NCBI GenBank assembly: GCA_963575745.1
Contig: CAUYUJ010000159.1
Span: 391,001-455,000, forward strand
From: Prorocentrum cordatum
Lineage: Eukaryota; Sar; Dinophyceae; Prorocentrales; Prorocentraceae
Reading direction: 5' to 3'
DNA: 64,000 nt
Part shown: one piece after another, positions 1-10,050 of the stretch
Layout of the letters: each line of letters opens with the position of its first letter
Numbering within the stretch: position 1 is the stretch's first letter
Translations under genes and position numbers: made by a program
The notes under the pieces: model-generated
Database searches by the model: none
What the model was told of the DNA's origin: nothing
Seen by the model: the letters and a program-made list of their open reading frames with translations, nothing else

Positions 1-5
1 CCAAG

Positions 6-428
6 ATGCAGAGAGCTGATCCAGAGATGCACAGGTTCCAGGACGACCCCAGTGAGACTCCCAAGGGCCCCATATGTGCTCCGACTCCAGCTCCCACCCC
101 TGCTCCGACTCCAGCTCCTGACCGCCCCAGCAGGAATATTCCCATGCATGAGCCTGGATCGGATGAGGAGTTAGAGAGTTGGTTGAGGCCTTTTCCCTCT
201 CTCCCCTCCTCTCCCCCGCCGCCGCTGCCGCTTCCCCCTCCCCGCCCCTCTCTCACCCCGGCGCAGCTCGAGCGCATCGCCACCCATAGGGAGGAGGCGC
301 TGCGCCGTCGTGAGCTACGACGCCAAGCTGCTCGAGAGGAGGACGCGAGGCGGAGGGCCCCGTGGAGGGGCAAGGTCTCCTTCGCCCAGGCCTTCCAGCC
401 CTCCCCTCCCACCTTTTTCTTCTCCTAA
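6..428 (+). CDS. 3' part of a proline-rich protein with an RPA32-binding-like motif
   Basis: The frame is open to the left window edge, so this may be the last exon or 3' end of a longer gene; the ATG at 6 is only the first Met in view. The 140 residues begin with a hydrophilic stretch, then a Thr-Pro-Ala-Pro repeat (about 27-38), an acidic patch (SDEELESWL, about 52-60) and a proline-rich linker. Residues about 83-107 read LTPAQLERIATHREEALRRR followed by more Arg. This resembles the short helix by which SMARCAL1, TIPIN and XPA bind the C-terminal domain of RPA32 (pattern LT-x-EQ...I...R..AL..R). The last residues, KVSFAQAF and a Phe-rich end, reach a TAA at 426. The function is inferred from that motif alone: perhaps a replication or repair factor that contacts RPA. 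It could also be unrelated charged low-complexity sequence. The next 70 bases show nothing. Confidence 0.4.
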   Translation: MQRADPEMHRFQDDPSETPKGPICAPTPAPTPAPTPAPDRPSRNIPMHEPGSDEELESWLRPFPSLPSSPPPPLPLPPPRPSLTPAQLERIATHREEALRRRELRRQAAREEDARRRAPWRGKVSFAQAFQPSPPTFFFS

Positions 429-499
429 AACTCCTGGGTAATGCCCCCGGGGTCGAGAAGCCTCTAGAGTGACCACGGCACCTCGCTCATGGCATCGTC

Positions 500-776
500 C
501 CACCACCACCCTCCCTCCCCTCCCCTCCCCTCCCCCCTCCCCTCCCCTCCCCTCCCTCCCCTCCCTCCTCCCTCCTCCTCCTCCTCCTCCTCCTCCACCA
601 CCACCACAACTCTTGTTGTTCCTCCTGTTCTCCTCCTCCTCTTCCTGCTCCTCCTCCTCCTCCTCCTCCTCCTCCTCCTCCTCCTGTTCCTGCTCCTGTG
701 TCCTCCTCCTCCTCCTCCTCCTCCTCCTCCCTCCTCCTCCTCCTCCTCCTCCCCCTCCTCCTCCTCCTCCTCCTCT

Positions 777-840
<64 letters not shown>

Positions 841-985
841 CCGCCTCCTCCTCCTCCTCCTCCTCCTCCTCCTCTTTCTCCTCCTCTTTCTCCTCCTCCT
901 TCTCCTCCTGCTCCTGTTCCTGCTCCTCCTCCTGCTCCTCCTCTTGCTGCTCCTCCTCCGCCTCTCTTCCTCCTCTCCCCCCCAG
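500..985. repeat. Pyrimidine-rich (CTC/CTG/TTC)n microsatellite
   Basis: Nearly uninterrupted CTC triplets with blocks of CTGCTC and pure CTG (about 800-838). Open frames exist on both strands only because a triplet repeat rarely makes stops; they translate to poly-Ser/Leu/Pro or poly-Gly/Glu and are not genes. Confidence 0.9.
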
Positions 986-1032
986 AGCTGTTCAGAGCCC
1001 GGCGGAGAAACAGTTCAGGAGAGGCGGAATCC

Positions 1033-1092
1033 AAACGGAGTAAGCCCAGACGGAGGCCGAGCACTCGGCGTGGACTTCGTGTGGATTTCCTT
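1033..1092 (+). repeat. Left copy of a direct repeat flanking the AAA ATPase gene
   Basis: Contains AGTAAGCCCAGACGGAG, then GAGC, then TGGACTT and TGGATTT. The same order of words recurs at 2397-2456, beyond the other end of the ATPase frame, in the same orientation. A partial relative lies at about 2328-2370 (GGAGGACTCCGTGTGGACC). Confidence 0.6.
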
Positions 1093-1134
1093 TTTTTCTC
1101 GAGACGAGTCGAGCGTGGCGGGCGGCGCCGCACC

Positions 1135-2259
1135 TCACGCGGGCTCCAGCACGCCGCGGACGATGCTGGGCATATTGCGGTGCACCGCCTCTGGTACGCG
1201 GAAGGTCGTGAGGTAAGGCAGCACCCAGAGGTCCTCGGGCTCGCACTCCTCCCGGCCGTTCAGCACGGCCCTGGCCCGCATGACCCTCAGCGCCTTCACC
1301 AGGAAGGTGCGGTCAGTCAGCAGCGAGTTCTTCTGGGTCACGCCGTGCTTCTCGATCAGGACCCGCAGCAGCTCCAGCAGGGACCGTCTCACCCTGGGCG
1401 GCACACGCGTCTGGTCGAACGCCTCGGACGCCGCCCTGAGCTCGGCGGCGGCGCTGCCCGCGGACACGCCGGCGCCGGCCTGATCGTCGCCGTCGCCAAT
1501 CCCCTCGGAGAACAGCTCTATGATCCTCGCAACCTCATCCCAGCGGCCTGCCGCGATGGCGCCCTGGCTCTGCAGCTGAAGCACGAACCTGTCGAGGTTC
1601 GCTGGGTCCAGCGGTTCGGTGTAGTACCGGGAGCCAGGGTCGGACGGATTGGACGTGGCGATGGCCGTGCGGAGCGGTAGGTCCCAGGTCTGGCCGTGGC
1701 TGCTCGGGCCGCAGTACTGGCGCTCGTTGAGCAGCCGCAGGAGCACGTTGAGCGCCTCGCCCGGCGCCCGGGAGATGTCGTCGAGGACGCAGAGTTCCGC
1801 GGTGAGGATGCCGCCCGGGCGGGTCAGGCTCCGCACGATCTCGCCGCCCTCCGGGTGTGGCTCCCTGACGATCACCGCATCACCGATGAGCTCGTGTAGC
1901 TTTGTGTCGCGGTGCATCTGATAGAAGAAGAAGCCGAGGCCTGTGGCCTGCGCGGCGGTCTCTGCGAGCATGGTCTTGGCCACGCCTGGGGGGCCCTCGA
2001 TGTAGACGTGCTCTCGGGCCACGAGAGCCAGGAGCACGGCCTCCTTCCCGGCCTCGTGCCCTACGATGTGCTTGTCCATGGCCTGCCGGACCTGCCACAG
2101 CGGGGGCCGCCTCTCGGCAGAGGCACTCGCCGCAGCTCGCGTGGCCGCGCCACCTGCGGGCGGTGGCCATCCCGGCAGCCCCGCCGGCGCGCGCGCGAAC
2201 GGCCGCCAGCGCGGCGGCGGCGGCGGGAGGCGAGTGGGGGAGCAGCCGTGGCGCCACAT
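1135..2259 (-). CDS. MoxR-type AAA+ ATPase (AAA_3 family)
   Basis: MoxR ATPases use ATP hydrolysis to remodel or activate partner proteins, often ones with von Willebrand factor A domains. The 374 residues hold a complete core: Walker A GPPGVAKT (89-96), Walker B LCVLDD (156-161), NERQ (178-181), sensor-1 TAIATSNP (198-205) and PLDPANLDRF (216-225) with the expected arginine. The C-terminal part (about 270-374) is helical and charged, as in the MoxR lid. Walker B ends Asp-Asp where most members have Asp-Glu, which may alter hydrolysis. The first 50 residues are Pro/Ala/Arg-rich and lack the family core, so they may be a targeting extension or the true start may be Met-61. Coding is uninterrupted with no visible intron; the stop is TGA at 1137-1135. 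No vWA partner is in view. The family call is secure; the partner and compartment are unknown. Confidence 0.85.
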   Translation of the reverse strand: MWRHGCSPTRLPPPPPRWRPFARAPAGLPGWPPPAGGAATRAAASASAERRPPLWQVRQAMDKHIVGHEAGKEAVLLALVAREHVYIEGPPGVAKTMLAETAAQATGLGFFFYQMHRDTKLHELIGDAVIVREPHPEGGEIVRSLTRPGGILTAELCVLDDISRAPGEALNVLLRLLNERQYCGPSSHGQTWDLPLRTAIATSNPSDPGSRYYTEPLDPANLDRFVLQLQSQGAIAAGRWDEVARIIELFSEGIGDGDDQAGAGVSAGSAAAELRAASEAFDQTRVPPRVRRSLLELLRVLIEKHGVTQKNSLLTDRTFLVKALRVMRARAVLNGREECEPEDLWVLPYLTTFRVPEAVHRNMPSIVRGVLEPA

Positions 2260-2396
2260 CGCCGGGGCCGCTTACGCTACTCAGCCGGGGGGGAGGGCAG
2301 AAGGGTGCCTGGGCCAAGATAACTATACGGAGGACTCCGTGTGGACCTCCTCCGCGTGTAGACCCAGCTTCCCGTCAGGAGATGCGAGGTCCAGAC

Positions 2397-2456
2397 TCAG
2401 TAAGCCCAGACGGAGATTGAGCCCTCCGTGCGGACTTACTCCGCATGGACTTTACG
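2397..2456 (+). repeat. Right copy of the direct repeat flanking the AAA ATPase gene
   Basis: AGTAAGCCCAGACGGAG at 2399 is identical to the left copy, followed by similar words ending TGGACTT. The copies are about 1.36 kb apart and enclose the whole ATPase frame. Confidence 0.6.
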
Positions 2457-2459
2457 TCC

Positions 2460-2640
2460 TGCAGGGGAGGCGGAGGGAGGAGAGATCCGGGGGCGCACGG
2501 GAGGAAGCACGGAAGAGGGCGGAAGGAGTGGGGGAGCACGGCGGAGAGCGGGAGGAAGAAGGTTGGCAGGAAAGCGGAGGGCGGGAGGAAGGCAAGAGCA
2601 CGGGGAGACAAACCAGGCACGGATAATCGCCACTCCCCAT
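2460..2640. repeat. Purine-rich low-complexity tract
   Basis: Irregular GGAGG/GGAAG words with an almost pure purine plus strand. No gene or fixed period is seen. The next 300 bases (2640-2960) are GC-rich and hold nothing recognised. Confidence 0.6.
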
Positions 2641-2961
2641 GACCTCTCCCGGAGTGCGCCCTGATCGGGACTGTGCGGCGAAGCTGGCCGTGGCGACGAG
2701 GGATGGGCGGCGGTGCCGGTATTCTGACCTCCAGGGGCGACGGCGAGCGATGAAGCGCGCCTGGGCGATCGCCGCTCCCCCCGCCGGTCCTGGCGGCGTT
2801 CGTCGTCCCTCGCCTGCCTCTTGAGGTAGCCTTTGATGACACGCTTCAGCGGCGAGGAGGCCGCGGCCTGTCGCGCTGGGGGGCCTTCGGCCAGAGCTCC
2901 ACCTCTCCCGCGGCCTCCGTGCTCCTCCGGCCCCGCCTCGCCGCGCTTCCTCTCCACTCAC

Positions 2962-3112
2962 CCCTCCTCGTCCTCCTCCTCCTGCTCCTCCTGCTCCGCC
3001 TCCTCCTCCTCCTCCTCCTCCTCCTCTTCCTCGTCCTCCTCCTCCTCCTCCTCCTCCTCCTCCTCCTCCTCCTCCTCCTATTCCTCCTCCTCCGCCTCCG
3101 CTTCCTCCCCTC
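2962..3112. repeat. (TCC)n microsatellite
   Basis: About 45 TCC/CTC triplets with rare interruptions. Translations are poly-Ser or poly-Leu and are not genes. Confidence 0.9.
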
Positions 3113-3347
3113 GTCCCGTCTTCTCGTTTCCATCCTCCACATGCTCCTCCCTCTAGTCCCTTTGCCTCCTGCTGCACCTCCCCATCACCATCGCTATCAT
3201 CACCACCGCCATCACAATCTTCACCAAGCGTTATCAAGGCCCTTTCCCTTCAACTGATCCGGGGAGGGCGACAATCGGAACGAGTCCGACGTCCTCATCC
3301 TCGACCTCATCCTTGCCCCGTTCCTCCTGCTTCGTCCTCCATCTTTC

Positions 3348-3540
3348 GGCGGCGAACGAAGGGGAAGTGAAAGGATAAGGCCCTCTCGGAAGGCGGCAGG
3401 GTTTCTCAGAAGCCCTCCGACCTTCTGAGAAGTCGTCTGTGTTTTCGGGGAAGGTTTAGAACACCTCTCATAAAGCCCGAGAACCTCCGAGCCTTCTGAG
3501 AAGACCCGCCCCTGCCCACTTCCCCCCAAGGCTCGCCGCC
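3348..3540 (+). mobile_element. Short non-autonomous element with inverted ends, copy A
   Basis: Begins GGCGGCGAACGAAGGGGAAG and ends CTTCCCCCC..GGCTCGCCGCC, so the ends are inverted relatives. The body is rich in CTTCTGAGAAG-type near-palindromes and contains TCTGTGTTTTCGGGGAAGG. Copies B (32298-32481, body inverted) and C (52505-52819) share ends and body. No clear target duplication is seen. MITE-like status is inferred. Confidence 0.55.
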
Positions 3541-4340
3541 GAAGCTCAGCCAGAATGCGAAGGCCCTCGAACACCTCGCACAAAAGCCCCGCAAAAGCCT
3601 CCGCAGGCCTCCGAGACCTGCGACGCCCCAGAGGCCACCGACAACAACGGCGGCGGCGGAAGTCCCAGACGTCCGGCAACGTGATATTTTTTCGCGCGCT
3701 GAAGGGGGGAAGAGCTGCGCCCCGGCATTGGTTCTGGATGCCCCCGGAGCCCGAGCGCGGGCCCCGGAGTCCGAAATCAAGGCACACCTTGATTCGGGCC
3801 CTGTGTGATAACAGCTAACACCCACATTCTTTATGTTGCTCGCCATGTGCTTCGATCTCGACGTTGTGCAACTCGGATGAAACAGGACCAGCCTTTTGAT
3901 TACCTCCCCAGAGACGTTGAAATAAAACTACAATATCAAATCCTACGTCGTTGGTGTTGGTACCGCTCGCAGAAGTGTAAATTTCTGTGCAGCTGGCATT
4001 TCACTGTGTTCTCGAAGCGTCGATTTGGAGGTTGGGTAACTTTCCACACACGTTTGATGTGTCATTTTCGGCCTTCGCCTACATTGCTGGAAAACGGTGC
4101 GTTCTGTCTCTGGCCGCTTGAAATTCGTCGTGGGGCGTGATGGGCCCTTTTTGGAAGACCGCATGGCACCGCCACGCATCGCGGTTGCCCGCGCGAGCAA
4201 CCGTTCCAGAGGTGCCTACTCAGGGACACGAGGGCACGGAGGGCGCGGCGCGCAAGAAACCCAGCGGATGCTGTAGGATAGCGAAAGTGCAAATCGCCAA
4301 TGGGCACTCACTCGGGATTGTCCAGCGAGCCCGCTGAGAA
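3541..4340. other. Unrecognised single-copy-like DNA
   Basis: Mixed composition, with a less GC-rich part at 3800-4130. Short frames occur on both strands, none with a recognisable domain or long enough to support. No repeat family from elsewhere in the window is seen. Confidence 0.5.
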
Positions 4341-4354
4341 CGCGCGGTGTACGC

Positions 4355-5240
4355 GTGCGCGCGTGCGCACGCAGGGGGTGGGGGAGGGCGGGCGGGGCGG
4401 GGCGCGGGGGGGAGGGGTGGGGGGGGCGCGCGCGCGTGGAGTGGGGTCGGGGGGGTCGGGGGGCACGGGCGGGGGCGGAAAGGGGCGGGGCGCGGGGGGC
4501 GGACGGTGGCGGCCGCGCTGGGGGCGAGGTCCCCGGGGCGCGCGCGCGGGGCGCGGCGGGGGCTCCAAGGCCCGAGCGCGGCGGGCCGCGCGCCTGGGCG
4601 TCCGCGCCGACGCCGGCCGTCGACCCTGGCGCTTCATGAACGTTTCCGCCGTTGGGTTTGCTCGCAATCAGAATTCCCGACGCGCCCGGGCCGCCGTCGG
4701 CCGAGGCATGACAGCCGCGGGGGGGGGGGCAAGCGAGTCAGAAAGAGATGACGTCGTCGCGCGCCCTGAGCCCGAATTAACAGCGCGCGCAAGGCGCGCC
4801 CGATGGCGCTGGCAAGCGGGCGGGGGGGCGGGTGACTTTTAGCAGGCGTCGCGCGCCCGATGCCGCGCGCAGGAGGCGTCGGCGGCGTGGGACAAGACAA
4901 GACAAGACAAGAAACCGTGCATCCATGAAGGACGCGTGGGCAGAAATAGCAACTAAAAAATTGCGGCGGCGTGGGAAGGACTTTAAAACGCTCTCGCGTT
5001 CGACGCGCGGCGCGCGGGGGGGTGTGGGGGGGGAGGGGGGGGCCGTGGAAATCTCACGTGTGACACGGGCCGGGGGGCCGTGCAAAACTGCCGCGCGCGA
5101 CGCTGGGGCGCGCGGGGAAGGGGAGGGGGGGGGGCGTCGGCCACGCGGCGGGCGCCGGGGGAGAGGGGCAGGGGGGACTCTGCTGAAATCTCACCCTGCG
5201 CGCCGGGGCGAGGGGGGGGGGAAGGGGGGGCTGTGCTTTG
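4355..5240. repeat. G-rich and CpG-rich low-complexity region
   Basis: Long runs of G (up to about 10) broken by CGCG words, densest at 4370-4520 and 5010-5230; a short pentamer run (GACAA)n sits at about 4892-4912. Many G-runs could form G-quadruplexes. Frames here are Gly/Arg-rich by composition and are not called. Confidence 0.7.
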
Positions 5241-5269
5241 CAAAAACCTGAGGCCCCGAAACGCGCACC

Positions 5270-5900
5270 CGCATCAATTTTGGCGTTGCGACGGTCGCCG
5301 TTACGATGGGGAAAAAGTCGGAACGTGAAGTGTATCAATTTTGGCGTTGGGACATGTGCTGGTGGCTCTAGAACTCATTGGTTTAGGCATCAATTCGTGC
5401 GTCACGGGCCGACTCGAAAATCGACACCTACATCGAAACCGAAATCGACATTTCTACTGAGTTTGTGTCAAGTTGGGCACCAAACCTGACTCTGAAGTCG
5501 AAACCGAATGAGCTGGTATCCAAATGGGCATCAACATTGACGTTGGGAGCCGACTCTGAAATCGAGAGCGAAATCAAAACCGATATCGACTCTTCGACTG
5601 AGCTTGTATCAGCGTAGGCATCAAAATTAACGTTGGGTATCTGGGAATCAAAATGGGCTCCAATATTGACGTCGGGAATCGACTCTGACGTCGTGACCGG
5701 GATCGACAGCTCCACGGAATTTGTACCAATTTGGGCATCAAACTTGACGTCGGGTGTCACCCGGGGCATCAAAATGGGCATCAAAATTGACATTGGGACC
5801 CGACTCTGAAGTCGAGAGCGAAATCAAAGCCGAAATCGACACTTCTACCGAGCTTGTACCAGTTCGGGCATCCAAATTGACGTTGGGAAAGGCGTTGGGA
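5270..5900. repeat. Diverged tandem repeat of roughly 110-130 bp units
   Basis: Words recur in the same order: GGGCATCAAAATTGACGTTG, then CGACTCTGAAGTCGA, then GAAATCGACACTTC, then GAGCTTGTA. About four diverged copies occur from 5395, with fragments (ATCAATTTTGGCGTTG) at 5273 and 5334. On the minus strand the repeats read as a mostly open, Ser/Asp/Val-rich peptide repeat (words such as NVNFDAH and SSVEESISVLISLS). Confidence 0.7.
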
Positions 5901-6650
5901 CTTTCGTCCGGCGTTGGGCAAAGTGTTGTGACTTCAGTCGGGCAAGCCGTCGCGATCGTCGCTCGCATCAGAACGGGCTCGGCGCACCGCGCCAACTGTT
6001 GGAATCGGGAGTCGCGTCGGGAGTCGCCACGGATGTCGCGGCAAGAAACGGTCTTGGAGAACGCGTTGGGATATCGGAACGGACGTCGACGTCGGAAGCG
6101 CACGGCAGCCGCCACAGGAGAGATGGGGCCAATCGGGAACGGCGCCGAACATGAAAGCGCGCGGCCAATTACCGCGAGGGGGATGGAAGCGCGAAGAACA
6201 ACGGGCGAAACGGATGCCAACCGATGTCGCCGGCCGCTGGCCCTCTCCCACGCCCCCGCCTTGGGCGTTCGCAGTGCATCCAACAAACCTCGCGCATGGT
6301 TCGAAGCCCTTGAATTTGGAGAAAAGGTCCAGAGGCGGCCGGTGGAGGCCTCTGCCGGGCAGCTTTCCTTTGAGAGCGCCCGCCCTTGGCCTTGCGCCTG
6401 CAGCCCCGCTGCTGCCCCCTTCCCCTGCGCGCGCGCACGCGCGCGCAGCGCGCAGTGTGCGACGCAGCACGGCCGCGATACTTGCAACAAAACTCGCGCT
6501 GAACTCGAAACTTTTGAGCTTGGAGGAAAGAGGAGAGGAGGAGGAACCGCGGCAGGTCCTGCCATCGCTTGCCAGCAGCGGGCATCTCGCCGCGGGCATC
6601 TTAGCTGGGAGGGGGCGGAGGAAGGCCGGATAAGTACGTAAACGTTACAC
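5901..6650. other. Overlapping long frames without recognised domains
   Basis: Both strands stay open here: a plus frame of 295 residues ends at 6641 and a minus frame of 311 residues spans 5738-6673. Both enter the tandem repeat and neither shows a known domain. With about 65% GC DNA, long chance frames are expected, so neither is called a gene. From 6650 to 6935 nothing is recognised. Confidence 0.4.
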
Positions 6651-6934
6651 ATGTACAAACAAGTACTCATCACCTCAGCTCACACATTGCATAACTCAGA
6701 ACGCGTGACAACGTGCGATGTTCGGCGCGCGGGCAACTGAATGTAATGTGACAGAATGTGCATTACCAGTTGTAAAAAGAAAGACAACACACATATGACG
6801 ATAATGTACGTGCGGCGCATGTTCCTGTGTATTTGCTGCAAATACTGTCATTGCGCTGCGTCAGAGCAGAGACTGTCAAGGAAAGGGGGGAGGGGAACCT
6901 AAGACTTAAGAAACTCTGACACAATAACACAAGG

Positions 6935-7075
6935 AATCCAAGATCCCACGGCCAGAGCCCAGCGGCTCAGGATAGCCCAGGGCCCAGGGTCCAGGATCCC
7001 ACGGCCAGAGTCCAGGATCCCACGGCCAGAGTCCAGGGTCCAGTCCAGGATCCACGGCGTCCACGGCCAGAACCC
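6935..7075. repeat. About 21-bp tandem minisatellite
   Basis: The unit CCAGGATCCCACGGCCAGAG occurs several times with partial copies (CCAGGGTCCAG). It carries repeated GGATCC sites. Confidence 0.75.
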
Positions 7076-7789
7076 TTCTCTCTTCCTCCTCCTCCTCCTC
7101 TTATTGTTCCTCGTGCTTCCTAGCCCTTCAACTCAATTATCCTCTGACTCTCCCCTTTCGCTTCCCCCACACGCCCTGCGCGGGCGCTGCTTGGCTGGAA
7201 AATGTACGACTTGATTCAACACACGTGGCGAAAGTGTCGGATGTGCAAGGCGTCGCGTTCAAACCTGGTTCGAATGACACTGTGGAAATCGATTCTTAAA
7301 GCGATCAACGCGCGTGCGAGCACGGTTTTCAAGCACCTACATTTTTGACAACGCCTGGGCGGCATTGCAACACTTTTGCGAACAGAACGTGCGCGCATCA
7401 ACGCATGTCGTGACAAAACCAACATGTTTGAACGATCTCCGCAACACAAGAACCAACACATATACAACAACTAACGCATTTTTCAGAATATGGTTTCCCG
7501 CGCAGTAAAACTGCAACTTTTTTGACACGAAAACCATCAACGCATCGAGACAACGTACGCTTCGGAAATCGACAGGTCTACAAAACGCACAACACCAATA
7601 TCGGCACAGACTCCAACGTTTTCACTCCATGGTTATCAAGCGAGGCCCGAATCAGGGCACACCGCGGGTTCTGAGAAAATCAGATCGCTGGAGACGGGGG
7701 GGGACTGGAATCATCAGAACCATGGCGAATGAGGGTTGGCCAACTGCCTGAGCAGGGCGAGGTCTCATGGTGAATAGAAGAATGATGAA
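7076..7789. other. Unrecognised, less GC-rich DNA
   Basis: After a short CTCCTC tract (7085-7105), the stretch is mixed composition with short frames only. GGTTCGAATGA at about 7268 resembles a tRNA B box but has no matching T-arm stem. Confidence 0.5.
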
Positions 7790-7997
7790 CAGCTAGGGGA
7801 ACAAACAATGGCATAAACATAAAAACTCGGAGGTCCGCGCAAGTTTCTCGGATCGGCGCTGGAGCCTCCCTAACGGTGCCTCCGGCGCCGCTCCTGGCGC
7901 GCTCCGCGCGCCAGGGAGGGGCTCCAACGCCGATCCGAGAAACCCACGCGGACGTTCAGTTTTTTATGTTTATGTCAATGTTCCCCTATATCAGCTG
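7790..7997. repeat. Foldback element with arms of about 90 bp
   Basis: The left arm runs from GGGGAACA (7796) through ATAAACATAAAA to TTTCTCGGATCGGCG. The right arm is its reverse complement, ending TTTTTTATGTTTATG...TGTTCCCC at 7986. The centre holds CTGGCGCGC/GCGCGCCAG. The similarity reaches into CAGCT on both sides. This could be a MITE-like element or a source of a long hairpin RNA. Confidence 0.7.
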
Positions 7998-8002
7998 CGC
8001 AA

Positions 8003-8163
8003 ACCTAAACTTTCGAAGCTCCGAGCGGATTTCTTGGACTGGCGCCAGGCCCCTCCCTGGCGAGCGGAGCGCGCCAGGGGGGGAGCACCGGAGGCTCTGC
8101 CGGGGAGCTCGGCGCCAAGCCAAGAGATCCGCGCGGAGCTGCGAAAGTGTATGTTTAAGCGGG
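8003..8163. repeat. Second foldback, adjacent and related
   Basis: Left arm ACTTTCGAAGCTCCGAGCGG, then ATTTCTTGGACTGGCGCC; right arm is the reverse complement (GGCGCCAAGCCAAGAGATCC, then GCGCGGAGCTGCGAAAGT). The centre again contains inverted CTGGCG/CGCCAG words, like the centre of the 7790 foldback. Confidence 0.65.
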
Positions 8164-8337
8164 TGCTCTTTTCGGAGGAGATCTTCAGGGCAAGAAAACC
8201 CAGAATCGAATCGGATCGAGAAATTGGGTCGGCGATCGACATGAATGAGCAATGCGGAAATCGGAAGCCTAGCCGGGAGAAGCCAAATCTGACGAGCTCG
8301 GCGGGCTAAAAAACGCCCTGTACTGAGAAACCGGAAC

Positions 8338-8395
8338 TCAAATCGGAATCCAGATTCGAATCGGATCGGAATCGGAACCGATCGAAATCGAATGG
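8338..8395. repeat. (AATCGGA)n-like short repeat
   Basis: Degenerate 6-7 bp words AATCGGA, TCGAATCGGATCGGAATCGG. No gene. Confidence 0.6.
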
Positions 8396-8399
8396 AGAA

Positions 8400-9280
8400 A
8401 GCGGCGGCGGCGAAAAGCGGCGAAAGGCGGCGGCGGCCGCGGCGTCGGCGGAGCCCCTCCCGAGGGAGCGCGGCGCCGTCCTGCGCGGCGGCCGCGCGGC
8501 GGCCGGCGCCGGCGGCCAGGGAGCCTCGGACGTCGTCGTCGTCGTCGTCGTCGTCGTCCTCCTCCTCCTCCTCCTCCTCCTCCGCGGCACGCCCAGGGGA
8601 GAGGACAGCACGCTCGCAGGTCGAGAGAGCCGAGAAGCCTACGACCCCGCGTGGAGGAGGCTCGCGAGGGCATCTCGCATCGAGAGGGCGAGGCGCCTCG
8701 CAAGGCGCTCCGACGACACGGAGGACCGCACCGTCGAGAACCCAGAGGGCCGAGAGGCCCACGGCGCTCGCCTCGATCTGCGGCGCGCCCAGCGGGCGGG
8801 CAGCTGGGGGCGGGCCTCCTCGGAAGCCTCGGGAGGCTTCCGGCCTTCGGCCAAGCTCTCCGAGCCTTCTCCGGGGCCGCCCGGGGGGGCCTCCTGGAGC
8901 ACGCGAGGGCCTCGGATGAAGCCCCGCAAACCCTCCGAGAAGGGCCCCGCCCCCTCGCACTCCTCCTCCCCCCCTGGGGCGCGCCGCCGAGGCCTCTCCC
9001 CCCCTTGCAGGAGCGAGAAGCGCGTCACAAGCCAGTGGCCGACACGTGCCGTACGAGGAATCACCACGACGGTCGGGGCGAGGGCACTTCTCGATCCCCA
9101 TCCTCCACGTGCTCCTCCCGCCCCCTCTGCCTCCTCGTCCTCCTCCCTGCCTGTTCGATCCTCCCTCCTCCCTGAAGGAGAGCAGGAACAGTGTGCTGAG
9201 CCCTGAGGCGTCAAGAATCGAGTGACGAGACCTGCGGCTTCACCTCTGGCTTTCCCTCTCCTCCCCATCAACGAAATACG
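8400..9280. other. GC-rich DNA with triplet tracts
   Basis: Contains GGC-rich sequence (8395-8450), a (GTC)n then (CTC)n run (8527-8583), and from 8830 words related to the CTTCTGAGAAG elements (CCTCCGAGAAGG). Long frames on both strands are Arg/Ala/Pro-rich without domains, and are not called. Confidence 0.5.
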
Positions 9281-9411
9281 TTATGGTTCATGAGTCTTGG
9301 TCTAGGCCAACGACAAAGTGCGGAACCCCTTGAGCAAAGTCGTGAACCTGCGCTAACCAGGAACAGAACGCGCAACTAGAACGACCAATCAGAAGCTTAC
9401 GAAGTTACTGC

Positions 9412-9515
9412 TGCGATCTCCCTTCCTCCTCCTCTCTCCTCCTCTTCCTCCGAGAGAGAGAGGGAGGAGGACGGAGAGAGAAAGAGAGACAAGAGAGAGA
9501 GAGAGAGAGAAATAA
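9412..9515. repeat. CT/GA low-complexity tract
   Basis: CTCCTCTT-type words switch at 9454 to (GA)n, so the tract is close to an imperfect inverted repeat. 9280-9410 is mixed sequence with nothing recognised. Confidence 0.7.
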
Positions 9516-9532
9516 AGCACGATCGAGAGGAT

Positions 9533-9767
9533 GATCGACATGCATGCATGCATGCATGCATACATACATACATACACACATACATACATAAACACATACA
9601 CACATACACACATACAGATATACAGACATACACACGTACATACATACATGCATGTATGAATACGTACATGCATACATGCACAAATGCATACCTGTATACA
9701 CATACATAGACATATTTACGCATACACATACATATACACACATACACATACACACATACACACATAC

Positions 9768-9798
<31 letters not shown>

Positions 9799-10015
9799 TG
9801 CATATACCTATTCATACACATGTACGTATAGATACATATACATGCATCCATGCATCACAATCATACACACATGCGAATATGCGTACGTGCATACTATGCA
9901 TACGCATACACGTGTACAAGCATACACACATACATGCACACATGCAGACATACATGCATACATGCGTACACACGTACATACAAACATACGTACATACGTA
10001 CATGCATACATACAT

Positions 10016-10050
<35 letters not shown>

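Noticed and set aside
469-1680. 403-residue plus frame
   Set aside because: CTC/CTG repeat translation followed by the antisense of the MoxR ATPase gene.
7210-7285. tRNA-like sequence (TGGCGAAAGTGTCGG and GGTTCGAATGA)
   Set aside because: The bases on both sides of TTCGAAT do not form a T-arm stem and no acceptor stem pairs.
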